Source of the DNA: an uncultured Blautia sp. | GTDB lineage: Bacteria > Bacillota > Clostridia > Lachnospirales > Lachnospiraceae | DNA: 17,164 nucleotides | Reading direction: 5' to 3' | Assembly (NCBI RefSeq): GCF_934424005.1 | Contig: NZ_CAKRXI010000047.1 | Coordinates: 1-17,164, forward strand | In this document: positions 1 to 7,041 of the stretch, piece after piece | Position numbering within the stretch: the first letter of the stretch is position 1 | Layout: every line of letters begins with the position of its first letter | Notes under the pieces: generated by a model | Seen by the model: only the letters and a program-made list of their open reading frames with translations | Databases searched by the model: none | Told to the model about the DNA's origin: nothing | Position numbers and translations under genes: made by a program

Positions 1-96
1 TCTAACAGCTTAAGCAACAAGATGGATAATTCCTTACTGGCTGTAAGGGATATTAACCATAAATATATTGTAGTAGTATCAGGAGGTATAACATGA
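1..96 (+). CDS. Possible 3' end of an upstream gene (partial, very uncertain)
   Basis: Frame 1 is open from the first base of the window to a TGA at 94-96. That TGA overlaps the ATG of the next gene in an ATGA arrangement, which is typical of translationally coupled genes. The other two plus frames are closed within the first dozen bases. The 31 residues that can be read match no family I recognise, and an open stretch this short can occur by chance. The region also holds the AGGAGG ribosome site of the transporter at about 81-86 and a 6-bp inverted repeat (CCTTAC at 32-37, GTAAGG at 43-48). It could simply be leader DNA. Confidence 0.22.
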   Translation, partial: SNSLSNKMDNSLLAVRDINHKYIVVVSGGIT

Positions 97-1451
97 AAAA
101 ATTAACAACAGCAAAAATATGGCAGTTTGCAGCAGGACAGTTTGGATGGGCGATGTTATCCGGAATTATATCAAACTGGCTCGTCTATTTTTATCAACCG
201 GACAAGACGGCAATCAGCCAGGGACAGACGGTGTTTATCCCACAGGGACTGGTGGTTCTGGGAATTTTCACGATCATTGGCGGAATTACAGCGTTTGGAA
301 GAATTTTCGATGCATTTACAGATCCTATGATTGCATCCTGGTCTGACAGATGTACATCAAAGAATGGCCGGAGAATTCCTTTTTTGAAATGGGCATCTTT
401 GCCGCTGGCGCTTTCTACAGTATTGGTATTCTGGTCACCGGTCAATAAAAACAGTTGGATTAACGCAGCTTTTCTATTGGTAATGATCCTGGCATATTAT
501 CTTTCCATTACTGCATATTGCACGCCATATAATGCACTGATTCCGGAGCTTGGACACACGCAGCAGGAGAGACTGAATATTTCTACCGTGATTTCATTTA
601 CGTTTATCGCAGGAACAGCAGTGGCTTATCTGGCACCGATGATCTGGGGTGTATTTATTCCGGCATTTGGCAGAGTTGGAGCAATTCGTGTGACGTTTAC
701 ATTGATGGCTACGGTAGCTTTTATCTGTATGTTGGTACCGGTATTCTGCATTCGTGAAAAAGATTATGTAGATACAGTTCCGGCAAAAGAGTCCGCGTTT
801 CGTTCATTGGTTGCTACATTCAAAAACGGTGAGTTTCGTAAATTTGTGGGTTCGGATATTTTTTACTGGATCGCACTGACGATGTTTCAGACGGGCCTGC
901 CGTTTTTTGTTACTAGTCTTTTGAAACTTCCGGAGACAATGACAACATTATATTTTGTTGGAATGACTGCACTTTCACTGGTATTTTACGTACCTGTAAA
1001 TAAGCTCACTCCAAAACTTGGAAAGAAAAAGATGATTCTTTTTGCATTTGCCGTATTCAGTCTGGCTTATTTTTATACAGGGTTTATGGGAAAAATGATT
1101 TTTATTCCGGCAACCGTACAGGGACTGATCCTTACAGTTGTGGCGGCACTTCCTATGGCAATTTTCGGAATTCTTCCGCAGGCAGTAGTGGCTGATATTG
1201 CGCAGAGTGACTCGATTAAGACTGGAAGCAATCGGGAAGGAATGTTTTATGCAGCAAGAACGTTTGCGTTCAAACTTGGACAGAGTCTTTCTATGCTGAT
1301 TTTTACAGCTGTGTCTACGATTGGTGCAGGAGATGGAACAGGGTATCGTGTGGCTGCTTTTGGCGCAGCAGTATTTTGTTGTATTGGCGGAATTATACTG
1401 GTATTTTATAATGAGAAAAAGATTAATGGAATTATTGGAGAAAGAATGTAA
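93..1451 (+). CDS. GPH/MelB-type sugar:cation symporter (MFS superfamily)
   Basis: This is a 452-residue inner-membrane carrier of the glycoside-pentoside-hexuronide (GPH) family, which imports sugars or glycosides with H+ or Na+. The identifying signature is the cytoplasmic loop after the second membrane segment, DAFTDPMIASWSDR at residues 73-86 followed by NGRRIPF at 91-97; it matches the MelB/XynB/YicJ pattern D-x-x-TDP-x-x-x-x-x-SDR-x-x-x-x-GRR-x-P. A second family mark is TPYNALIPEL at 144-153. Hydrophobic segments continue to the C-terminus, as expected for 12 helices, and the length is normal for the family. The start is fixed by AGGAGG seven bases upstream of the ATG. The hydrolase gene begins 41 bases downstream on the same strand, so the two are probably co-transcribed. 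Substrate cannot be read from the sequence. Confidence 0.9.
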   Translation: MKKLTTAKIWQFAAGQFGWAMLSGIISNWLVYFYQPDKTAISQGQTVFIPQGLVVLGIFTIIGGITAFGRIFDAFTDPMIASWSDRCTSKNGRRIPFLKWASLPLALSTVLVFWSPVNKNSWINAAFLLVMILAYYLSITAYCTPYNALIPELGHTQQERLNISTVISFTFIAGTAVAYLAPMIWGVFIPAFGRVGAIRVTFTLMATVAFICMLVPVFCIREKDYVDTVPAKESAFRSLVATFKNGEFRKFVGSDIFYWIALTMFQTGLPFFVTSLLKLPETMTTLYFVGMTALSLVFYVPVNKLTPKLGKKKMILFAFAVFSLAYFYTGFMGKMIFIPATVQGLILTVVAALPMAIFGILPQAVVADIAQSDSIKTGSNREGMFYAARTFAFKLGQSLSMLIFTAVSTIGAGDGTGYRVAAFGAAVFCCIGGIILVFYNEKKINGIIGERM

Positions 1452-1492
1452 CAGTAAAAAAAATGAGATGAGAAGCGGTAGAGGCATAATAT

Positions 1493-2479
1493 ATGAAAAT
1501 TATACAAGAAGATAAATTTGCAGATGCGATGCGAACAGAAGTAGAACCATATTTGCGGGAACGATGCAGAGAGTGTTATATTACAGGGGCGAAAGAACCT
1601 GAGCGAAGAGAAAAAGCCGGAAAGCTTCATGCAAAGTTTTATGAGGCGGATACGCCAAAGTGTGTTATTGTTATCAGTCATGGATTTACTGAGGGTACAC
1701 CGAAATATGATGAAATGATATATTATTTTTTGAAATCCGGGTATCATGTGTGTATACCGGAACATACAGGCCACGGTTTGAGTTATCGACTGACAGAGGA
1801 TCCATCACTGGTACATATTGATACATGGAAACGTTTTGTACGAGATTTTCTGAAGGTGTGTCATGTAGTAAAAGAGCAGTATTCTGAGCTTCCGTTGTTT
1901 TTGTTTGCACATTCTATGGGTGGGGCGATTGGTACGATCGCAGCTGCATGGGAGCCGGAGCTTTTTCAGAAGATCATACTCAGTTCGCCGATGATACGGC
2001 CGCTTACCGGAAATATGCCATGGTCGGTGACTGTTGCAATTGCACAGGTAGAATGTCTGGCGGGAAGGAATGCAAGGTATGTGATCGGGCAGAAACCGTA
2101 TGATGGAAGTGAAACACTTGAGACAAGTGCTGCAGTTTCAGAAGCAAGATTTACCAGGTATAACGAGATCCGCAAGCAATCCAGAGAAGTCCAGACAAGT
2201 GCTGCGTCCTATGGCTGGCTGCTGGCTTCAATAAGAATGAGCTGGTATATAAGATATCATGGATGGAAAAAACTTACTGCACCGATACTTATCTTTCAGG
2301 CAGAAAAAGATGAGTTTGTTTCTGTCCGGGCGATACAAAAATTTGCGAAGAAACTGCAGCGAAAAGGGCGGACTTCATGTGAATATATGTATATACCTGG
2401 AAGTAAACATGAAATATTTGGAAGTGATGACGAGACGATGCAGGCATATGTAGAACGAATTTTGAGTTTTTTGGAATAA
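1493..2479 (+). CDS. Alpha/beta hydrolase, lysophospholipase / monoacylglycerol-lipase-like
   Basis: This 328-residue protein is a serine hydrolase of the alpha/beta fold, of the type annotated as lysophospholipase or PldB-like (Hydrolase_4). Visible motifs are the oxyanion-hole HGFTEG at 63-68, the cap-side HTGHG at 91-95 and the nucleophile elbow AHSMGG at 139-144 with Ser141. The acid is probably Asp273 in QAEKDEFV, and the catalytic His is His306 in GSKHEIFG. There is no signal peptide, so it should be cytoplasmic. The start follows an AGAGG ribosome site eight bases upstream. It lies between the sugar transporter and the ArsC-like gene, all in the same direction. Being next to a GPH transporter, it might deacylate an imported glycoside, but that is speculation; the fold assignment is solid and the substrate is not. 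Confidence 0.88.
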   Translation: MKIIQEDKFADAMRTEVEPYLRERCRECYITGAKEPERREKAGKLHAKFYEADTPKCVIVISHGFTEGTPKYDEMIYYFLKSGYHVCIPEHTGHGLSYRLTEDPSLVHIDTWKRFVRDFLKVCHVVKEQYSELPLFLFAHSMGGAIGTIAAAWEPELFQKIILSSPMIRPLTGNMPWSVTVAIAQVECLAGRNARYVIGQKPYDGSETLETSAAVSEARFTRYNEIRKQSREVQTSAASYGWLLASIRMSWYIRYHGWKKLTAPILIFQAEKDEFVSVRAIQKFAKKLQRKGRTSCEYMYIPGSKHEIFGSDDETMQAYVERILSFLE

Positions 2480-2566
2480 AGAAATTGAGAAAAGCAGGAA
2501 TTGGTATGGACATGGAGCAGTGAATTTTTTGGATATGTTTACAACGAAATAGAAAAGGAGAACACG

Positions 2567-2908
2567 ATGAACATACAGATTTTTGGTACAAAGAAATGTA
2601 ACGATACGAAGAAAGCAGAACGATTTTTTAAAGAACGTGGTATTAAATTTCAATTTATTGATATGAAAGAAAAAGGCATGAGTAAGGGTGAATTTACTTC
2701 TGTTGCACAGGCAAACGGTGGTCTTGAAAATATGATTAACTGGGAATGCAAGGACAAAGATATGCTTGCATTGATTAAATATATTGCCAATGAGGATAAA
2801 CTGGAAAAGGTACTTGAGAATCCGCAGGTGATCAAGACACCGGTGGTCAGAAATGGAAAGCAGTCTACGCTCGGATATCAGCCGGATATATGGAAGGATT
2901 GGAAATGA
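2567..2908 (+). CDS. ArsC/Spx-family thioredoxin-fold protein
   Basis: This is a 113-residue protein of the ArsC/Spx/YffB family (thioredoxin-like fold with an alpha-helical insertion). The N-terminal strand and redox site read IFGTKKCNDTKKA with a single Cys at residue 11. This is the position of the catalytic Cys of arsenate reductases and of the first Cys of the Spx CxxC; the second Cys of CxxC is absent. IKTPVVRNGK near residue 90 is the conserved cis-proline loop before a phosphate-binding-like segment. The frame is open further upstream, but ATG 2567 is chosen because GGAG lies six bases before it and the extra N-terminal residues do not fit the family. The family includes true arsenate reductases and many members of unknown function; no ars genes are nearby, so arsenate reduction is not claimed. 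Confidence 0.87.
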   Translation: MNIQIFGTKKCNDTKKAERFFKERGIKFQFIDMKEKGMSKGEFTSVAQANGGLENMINWECKDKDMLALIKYIANEDKLEKVLENPQVIKTPVVRNGKQSTLGYQPDIWKDWK

Positions 2909-2912
2909 TTTT

Positions 2913-3509
2913 ATGAACCAAAATGAAACACAATGGGATAAATTGCTGAAGATCAAAACCACCGGACGGGACGATTCTCGTTCGGATCAGTATCGATATC
3001 CATATGAGCCGACGCAGTATTGTGTATTGGAGCGGCTGGCAAACAATGGCTTGATAACGAAGAAAAATGTGCTTCTGGATTATGGTACAGGAAAGGGACG
3101 AGTATGTTTTTATCTGTCTTATCAGACGCGATGCAGATCTATTGGTGTTGAGTATGATGAGCGAATTTTTGAGAGTGCCGAAGCAAACCGAGAACATGCT
3201 GTATCAGGCAGGAAGGTTTCGTTTGAACTGACCAGTGCAGAAAAATATACAGTCCCGTCTGAAGTGGACAGATGTTATTTTTTTAATCCGTTTTCTGTGG
3301 AGATTCTGCGCAAAGTTCTTGCTGGAATTTATGAGTCATATTATGAGAAACCAAGAGAAATTTTACTGATGTTTTATTATCCGTCAGAAGAATACCTTGG
3401 CTGTCTCATGACCGAAGAACAATTGATGTTCTACGATGAGATCAATACAGAAGATTTGTTTGAAGGGAAGAATGATCGAGAGAAAATACTAATATTTTCA
3501 GTTGATTGA
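2913..3509 (+). CDS. Class I SAM-dependent methyltransferase
   Basis: This 198-residue protein has a Rossmann-type methyltransferase core. Motif I is VLLDYGTGKGR at residues 53-63 and binds the SAM methionine and ribose. The acidic end of strand beta2 is Glu80 in GVEYDE. FFNPF around residues 123-127 resembles the motif IV NPPF/NPF loop found in enzymes that methylate amino nitrogens, although alignment would be needed to say so. It begins four bases after the stop of the ArsC-like gene, so the two are almost certainly translated from one mRNA. An ATG upstream in the same frame (2853) would overlap the previous gene by more than 50 bases and was not used. A terminator hairpin lies about 100 bases after the stop. 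The substrate is unknown. Confidence 0.85.
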   Translation: MNQNETQWDKLLKIKTTGRDDSRSDQYRYPYEPTQYCVLERLANNGLITKKNVLLDYGTGKGRVCFYLSYQTRCRSIGVEYDERIFESAEANREHAVSGRKVSFELTSAEKYTVPSEVDRCYFFNPFSVEILRKVLAGIYESYYEKPREILLMFYYPSEEYLGCLMTEEQLMFYDEINTEDLFEGKNDREKILIFSVD

Positions 3510-3611
3510 ATAAAAAATTAACCTCAAATGCTTTTGATCCACTTGTATAATAAAACTATAAACAATACTTACGATTTATATAGGAGATGAAGAAATTTGA
3601 AATGTTTTATG

Positions 3612-3644
3612 GGATATGAGACAAATTGTCTTGTATCCTTTTTT
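3612..3644 (+). terminator. Rho-independent terminator of the 93-3509 gene group
   Basis: GGATATGAGAC at 3612-3622 can pair over 11 bp (two G-U pairs) with GTCTTGTATCC at 3628-3638 around an AAATT loop. Six T residues follow directly at 3639-3644. It is placed about 100 bases after the methyltransferase stop and before the next transcription unit. An AGGAG just before a short ATG frame lies at about 3582-3586, but I do not regard that frame as a gene. Confidence 0.78.
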
Positions 3645-3700
3645 CTATATTTCACCGGGAAAAGTTATAGAAAAAATCTGTAGTTTTTTTGTGTTCTATC

Positions 3701-3728
3701 TTGATAAATAGTAAAAAGATTGTATTAT
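3701..3728 (+). promoter_or_regulatory. Probable sigma-A promoter upstream of the ADH remnant and ROK gene
   Basis: TTGATA at 3701-3706 and TATTAT at 3723-3728 are separated by 16 bp; each matches the consensus at five of six positions. The region between the terminator at 3612 and the dehydrogenase remnant at 3772 is very AT-rich and holds no gene. Transcription from here would pass through the remnant into the ROK regulator at 3971. The promoter may originally have served the lost dehydrogenase or an autoregulated ROK gene. Confidence 0.5.
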
Positions 3729-3771
3729 ATAAATATAAAGTAAAAACGTTGTACTAAATAAAAGCATCACA

Positions 3772-3939
3772 ATGCATGGAGGGGATTTTATTCTCGAAGT
3801 TGGTGGCGGCGATTGGGCAAGTCATATGATGGAACATGAACTTGGAGGAATGTTTGATGTGGCACATGCTGCAGGATTTGCGACAATCTGGGGAATCCGG
3901 GCTATGGAAGAATACGATGGCGAAATGATTTTGTGGTAA
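3772..3939 (+). pseudogene. Remnant of an iron-containing alcohol dehydrogenase
   Basis: A 55-codon open frame encodes GGGDWASHMMEHELGGMFDV followed by AHAAGFATIWG. This is the metal-binding helix region of group III (Fe-containing) alcohol dehydrogenases such as the BdhA/YqhD butanol dehydrogenases. The two histidines 14 residues apart (residues 18 and 32 of this frame) correspond to the last two metal ligands of the family. Full proteins are about 390 residues; here only some 35 recognisable residues remain from roughly positions 250-290. The N-terminal NAD domain with GGGS and the rest of the C-terminal domain are absent on both sides. There is no convincing ribosome site. The flanking codons (about 10 before and 15 after) do not resemble the family, so this is a decayed fragment. 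Confidence 0.8.
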
Positions 3940-3970
3940 GATAAGACTAAAAGCATATGGGAGCAGGAAA

Positions 3971-5176
3971 ATGGCAAAATCAGGAGTCAACAATACACTT
4001 TTAAAACAGAGAAACCGGGGGCTGATCCTAAAACTGATCGCGACAGGGCAATGCAGTTCCAGGATCGAGTTATCGCAGAAAACGGGACTTGCAAAGATGA
4101 CCGTCACTTATATCGTGAATGAGTTTTTGGAACGAGGGATCTTTGAGGAACGGCAAAAAGTACAGGTAGAAGGAAAGGGACGCAATCCGGTACAGCTATG
4201 CATTTCAGATAAGGCACCGAAGCTGATTGGTGTGCATCTTTATCGGGAAATCTGCAGTGTGATTCTCTGCGATATACAGTTGAAACTGCTAAAAAAGATT
4301 TGTTTTCCGGTAACTGAAGAGACAGCACCTCAGCTGATGGAGCACATCTTTCATGCACTGGATCAGATTATGGAAACACTGGGAGATGAGAAGATATACG
4401 GGATTGGAATCGGCGCAATCGGGCCGGTGGATAAGAATCGGGGTAAGATCCTGGCACCGCCGAATTTTTATGGGCTGCATGACCTGGAAATTGCCAGGGA
4501 AATAGAGGAACATTGTCATATGCCAGTCTTTTTTGATGGGGAGAGTAACTGTGCCGCGATCATGGAGAAATATTATGGCGCAGGAACGGACTGTGAGGAT
4601 TTTATTTATGTAGATCTGGCGAACGGTGTGGGCTCCGGACTGGTTGTAAATGGGGAATTGTATGCGAATACCAGTGGAATGATCTGTGAACTGGGGCATA
4701 CGAGCATTGACTGGCAGGGAGAACCATGCAGTTGCGGAAACAGGGGATGTCTGGAACGCTATATTTCCAGCAATGTACTTGAAAGCCAGCTTCAAAAAGT
4801 AACTGGGGATATGAAAGATTTTCGGGGATTTTGCCAAGAAATGGATGAAGCAATCCAGGAAGGTGAAGGGAATACATTTACCAAAAGACAGCAGGATATG
4901 GATCGGGTCTTTACCGAAATGACAGAGAAACTGTCTTGTGCGCTGGTAGGGTTTGTCAACAGCCTGAATCCACAGAAGATTATCATCGGCCATGAGGGTT
5001 ACTGGATTCCAGATCCATATCTCTGTAAGATAGAGAAACTGGTTAATGAACGGCATATTGAACGGAAATATCGCCAGATACAGGTGGTAAAATCCGGTTT
5101 TAAAGATGAAGCGACCGTTTATGGGTGTACAGGAGCACTGCTGACAGCGGTATTTGAGGGAAGTTTTTTTGACTAG
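3971..5176 (+). CDS. ROK-family transcriptional regulator (NagC/XylR type)
   Basis: This 401-residue protein has an N-terminal winged helix-turn-helix (about residues 10-60; recognition region SRIELSQKTGLAKMTVTYIV) fused to a ROK sugar-kinase-like domain. Such proteins repress sugar genes until their sugar ligand binds. The ROK zinc site is intact: His243 in ELGHTSID, then CSCGNRGC with Cys253, Cys255 and Cys260. The glycine-rich segment DLANGVGSGLV at 215-225 fits the family. Kinase residues are missing: the N-terminal DxGxT phosphate loop is replaced by GVHLYREI, and the catalytic Asp of the usual NDANxAA is Glu191 in DGESNCAA. It is therefore a regulator, not a kinase. It is followed 63 bases later by a Gfo/Idh/MocA oxidoreductase in the same direction, which may be part of its regulon. 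Confidence 0.9.
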   Translation: MAKSGVNNTLLKQRNRGLILKLIATGQCSSRIELSQKTGLAKMTVTYIVNEFLERGIFEERQKVQVEGKGRNPVQLCISDKAPKLIGVHLYREICSVILCDIQLKLLKKICFPVTEETAPQLMEHIFHALDQIMETLGDEKIYGIGIGAIGPVDKNRGKILAPPNFYGLHDLEIAREIEEHCHMPVFFDGESNCAAIMEKYYGAGTDCEDFIYVDLANGVGSGLVVNGELYANTSGMICELGHTSIDWQGEPCSCGNRGCLERYISSNVLESQLQKVTGDMKDFRGFCQEMDEAIQEGEGNTFTKRQQDMDRVFTEMTEKLSCALVGFVNSLNPQKIIIGHEGYWIPDPYLCKIEKLVNERHIERKYRQIQVVKSGFKDEATVYGCTGALLTAVFEGSFFD

Positions 5177-5239
5177 GAAAAGTTAATAGATTTTGTAGTG
5201 AAAATTTGGGGTTAAAAAATGGAAAGTGAGGCAAAGGCT

Positions 5240-6223
5240 ATGAGAAAAATCAAATGGGGCGTTATGGGAACTGCATTCATCTGTGAGAGGAGTACTTTCC
5301 CAGGCATGCTGCAGGCAGAAAACTGTGAAATGTACGCAATTGCAGGAAGAAACATGGAAAAAGCAGAACGGTTCAAAGAAACCTATGGCTTTCAAAAAGC
5401 CTATGGAAGCTATGAGAAATTACTTGCAGATCCAAAAGTAGAGGCTGTTTATATCCCGCTTCCCAATACCATGCACTATGAATGGACGATTCGGGCTCTT
5501 AAAAGCGGCAAACATGTGCTCTGTGAAAAGCCGCTTGCACCGACAGAAGCACAGGCAGAAGAAATGTTTAAAGCTGCAGAAGAAAATCATGTATACCTGA
5601 TGGAAGCATTTGCATACCAGCACAGCCCGTACATTGCTGCGGTCAGAAAAGAGATTGAAAATGGGACTATTGGAGATGTGCGCTATATGGAGTCTGCCTA
5701 CATCACTTCGGATTATGACCCGAAGAATATCCGTATGAGAAGAGATACCTTTGGCGGTTGCACCTATGATCTTGGTGTTTACAATACCAGCCTGATCTTG
5801 CGTATTCTGGGTGATGAACCAGCGAAGGTAAGAGCAATCGCCAGCTTTTCGGAAGAAAAAATTGATACGCTTACATCTGCTATATTTGAATACGCGGACG
5901 GTAAAAAGGCAGCATTTTCCTGCGGCATGGCACTGGCAACGGACCTTGACAGGCATATCGACCGGTTCGAAATCCAGGGAACGAAAGGCAGTATCAAAGG
6001 AACGGGTTTTGAATTTAATGGAGACGGGGAATTAAGTTACACAATAACTTTCTTTGATGGCAGGGAAGAGATGAAAACCATCTCTGTTCCACAGAACTAC
6101 CGCCTTGAAGTTGAACAGATGGGACGCTGTGTGGAAGGAAAGGAAACACCGGCAGTGACCAGGGGATTTTCCCTGGCAAATGCGAGGATGATTGATGCGA
6201 TCCTTGAAGAAATCGGATATTAA
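5240..6223 (+). CDS. Gfo/Idh/MocA-family NAD(P)-dependent oxidoreductase
   Basis: This 327-residue cytoplasmic dehydrogenase belongs to the family that oxidises or reduces sugars, inositols and related polyols. The N-terminal Rossmann fold opens with KIKWGVMGTAFI (residues 3-14). The hallmark HVLCEKPLA at 92-100 supplies the conserved Glu-Lys-Pro. The strand LMEAFAYQHSP and the C-terminal segment with DLGVYNTSLILRILGDEP also fit the family (the usual DLGxYxxxxxxxxxG). The family length is about 330-350. I chose ATG 5240 rather than the in-frame ATG 5219: the protein then starts as its relatives do, and GAGG lies some nine bases before 5240. The neighbouring ROK regulator suggests a sugar-derived substrate; which one cannot be told. 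Confidence 0.9.
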   Translation: MRKIKWGVMGTAFICERSTFPGMLQAENCEMYAIAGRNMEKAERFKETYGFQKAYGSYEKLLADPKVEAVYIPLPNTMHYEWTIRALKSGKHVLCEKPLAPTEAQAEEMFKAAEENHVYLMEAFAYQHSPYIAAVRKEIENGTIGDVRYMESAYITSDYDPKNIRMRRDTFGGCTYDLGVYNTSLILRILGDEPAKVRAIASFSEEKIDTLTSAIFEYADGKKAAFSCGMALATDLDRHIDRFEIQGTKGSIKGTGFEFNGDGELSYTITFFDGREEMKTISVPQNYRLEVEQMGRCVEGKETPAVTRGFSLANARMIDAILEEIGY

Positions 6224-6287
6224 TTATTTTATTTTGATTAAATCATCTAGCTAATAGTTTGCATCAGAAATGCTGACTTGAAAAGTT

Positions 6288-6460
6288 AAATTCCAGTGAA
6301 AGAGTAAATTCCATCAGGATTTAAATTTTACTGATTTTGTGCAGGATTTTGAGCAAAATCCTGCATTTTCTGTTATAATTAGCTCAACTTATCGAAAATC
6401 TCTTGATTTTATGGCATGCTAAACGGACCACTGGAAGGTAGTGTGTCAGACTAAATTCCA
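6288..6460. repeat. Three TAAATTCCA copies around a hairpin; possible collapsed IS end
   Basis: TAAATTCCA occurs at 6288-6296, 6305-6313 and 6452-6460. The first two are 17 bp apart, and TTCCAGTG at 6292-6299 recurs inverted as CACTGGAA at 6429-6436. Closely spaced 17-20 bp repeats near a terminus are typical of transposase-binding ends of IS21-type elements. The third copy sits about 20 bp before the truncated Big_2 gene, as expected if an insertion broke that gene and the element was then deleted. No transposase remains. The mobile-element origin is inference; the repeats are seen directly. No gene lies between 6224 and 6477. Confidence 0.4.
6341..6364. terminator. Hairpin after the oxidoreductase, probable terminator
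   Basis: GCAGGATTTT at 6341-6350 is perfectly complementary to AAAATCCTGC at 6355-6364, with loop GAGC whose outer bases can also pair. ATTTTCTGTT follows on the plus strand, a weak T-rich tail. It lies about 120 bases past the Gfo/Idh stop, inside the repeat-bearing segment, so it could terminate that operon or be an internal part of a lost mobile element. Confidence 0.5.
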
Positions 6461-6477
6461 CCGGTCGCATTCAAAAA

Positions 6478-6939
6478 ATGTGGCAGGTAAAAACTTCTTC
6501 AGGAGTTGTTAATCCATCCAATCTGATCTGGACTTCCAGTAATAAGAAAGTAGCTACTGTAAACAGTAGCGGTGTCGTAACATTTAAGAAGAAAACCGGT
6601 GGTAAGAGTGTTGTGATCACTGCTACATTGAAGAATAACAGAAATGCAAAGGCTACATATAAACTGACTGCGACAAAGAATCCGGTAACAAAGATCACAA
6701 TCTCGGGCAAAAAAACAATGAAAATAAATAAGTCCCAGAGATTAAAAGCAAAGGTCAGTGGAAAATCCGGTGCATACAAGACTGTAAAATGGACCAGCAG
6801 TAACAATAAATACGCAACGGTAACATCAAAAGGTCAGGTAAAGGCACTGAAAGCAGGAAAAGGAAAGACAGTAACAATTACTGCATCAGCACTTGATGGA
6901 AGTGGAAAGAAAGCAAGATTTAAAATTAAACTGAAATAG
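6478..6939 (+). pseudogene. Truncated C-terminal remnant of a Big_2 (bacterial Ig-like) surface protein
   Basis: Two tandem Big_2 immunoglobulin-like domains are readable. The first carries LIWTSSNKKVATVNSSGVV near residues 18-36, and the second carries VKWTSSNNKYATVTSKGQVK at about 102-121. Each shows the WxSSNxxxATVxxxGxV core of the family, and each ends in a positively charged strand. Big_2 repeats normally sit in large secreted or wall-bound proteins. Here there is no signal peptide and no ribosome site, the first domain lacks its opening strand, and a TAG closes the frame at 6439-6441. The open frame begins inside the repeat-bearing segment, so the 5' part was probably removed by an insertion or deletion. 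The frame itself is intact to the TAG stop and lysine-rich, but expression is doubtful. Confidence 0.78.
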
Positions 6940-6955
6940 ATTACAGAGTAAAATA

Positions 6956-6985
6956 TTGAAGTGTATCAAAGAAAAGTGTTATACT
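6956..6985 (+). promoter_or_regulatory. Probable promoter of the MATE gene pair
   Basis: TTGAAG at 6956-6961 is followed after 18 bp by TATACT at 6980-6985, which is preceded by TG one base upstream (extended -10). It lies 57 bases before the MATE start codon, just after the Big_2 remnant, which leaves a short leader. Confidence 0.55.
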
Positions 6986-7013
6986 GATGGAAAAAAAGAT
7001 TGAGGTGAAAATA

Positions 7014-7030
7014 CCTGAATCATTCAGGAG
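7014..7030 (+). promoter_or_regulatory. Small hairpin overlapping the MATE ribosome site
   Basis: CCTGAA at 7014-7019 pairs perfectly with TTCAGG at 7023-7028 around a TCA loop. The 3' arm contains AGG of the AGGAG Shine-Dalgarno sequence (7026-7030), which lies 11 bases before the ATG at 7042. The stem would mask part of the ribosome site and may lower translation. It is short and could be coincidental. Confidence 0.35.
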
Positions 7031-7041
7031 TATAACAAATT

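Noticed and set aside
32..48. Inverted repeat CCTTAC/GTAAGG as an operator for the sugar transporter
   Set aside because: It is only 6 bp with a 5-base spacer, and no convincing promoter lies next to it; it is within chance expectation.
975..1487. A 170-codon minus-strand frame opposite the sugar transporter
   Set aside because: Its composition is that of a reverse-complemented membrane protein gene; there are no motifs or ribosome site.
3587..3620. A short leader peptide after AGGAG
   Set aside because: The 10-codon frame runs into the terminator, the start is too close to the AGGAG, and the residues show no attenuation pattern.
4289..5056. A 255-codon minus-strand frame opposite the ROK gene
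   Set aside because: It is antisense to a complete, clearly recognisable ROK gene, with no family motifs of its own.
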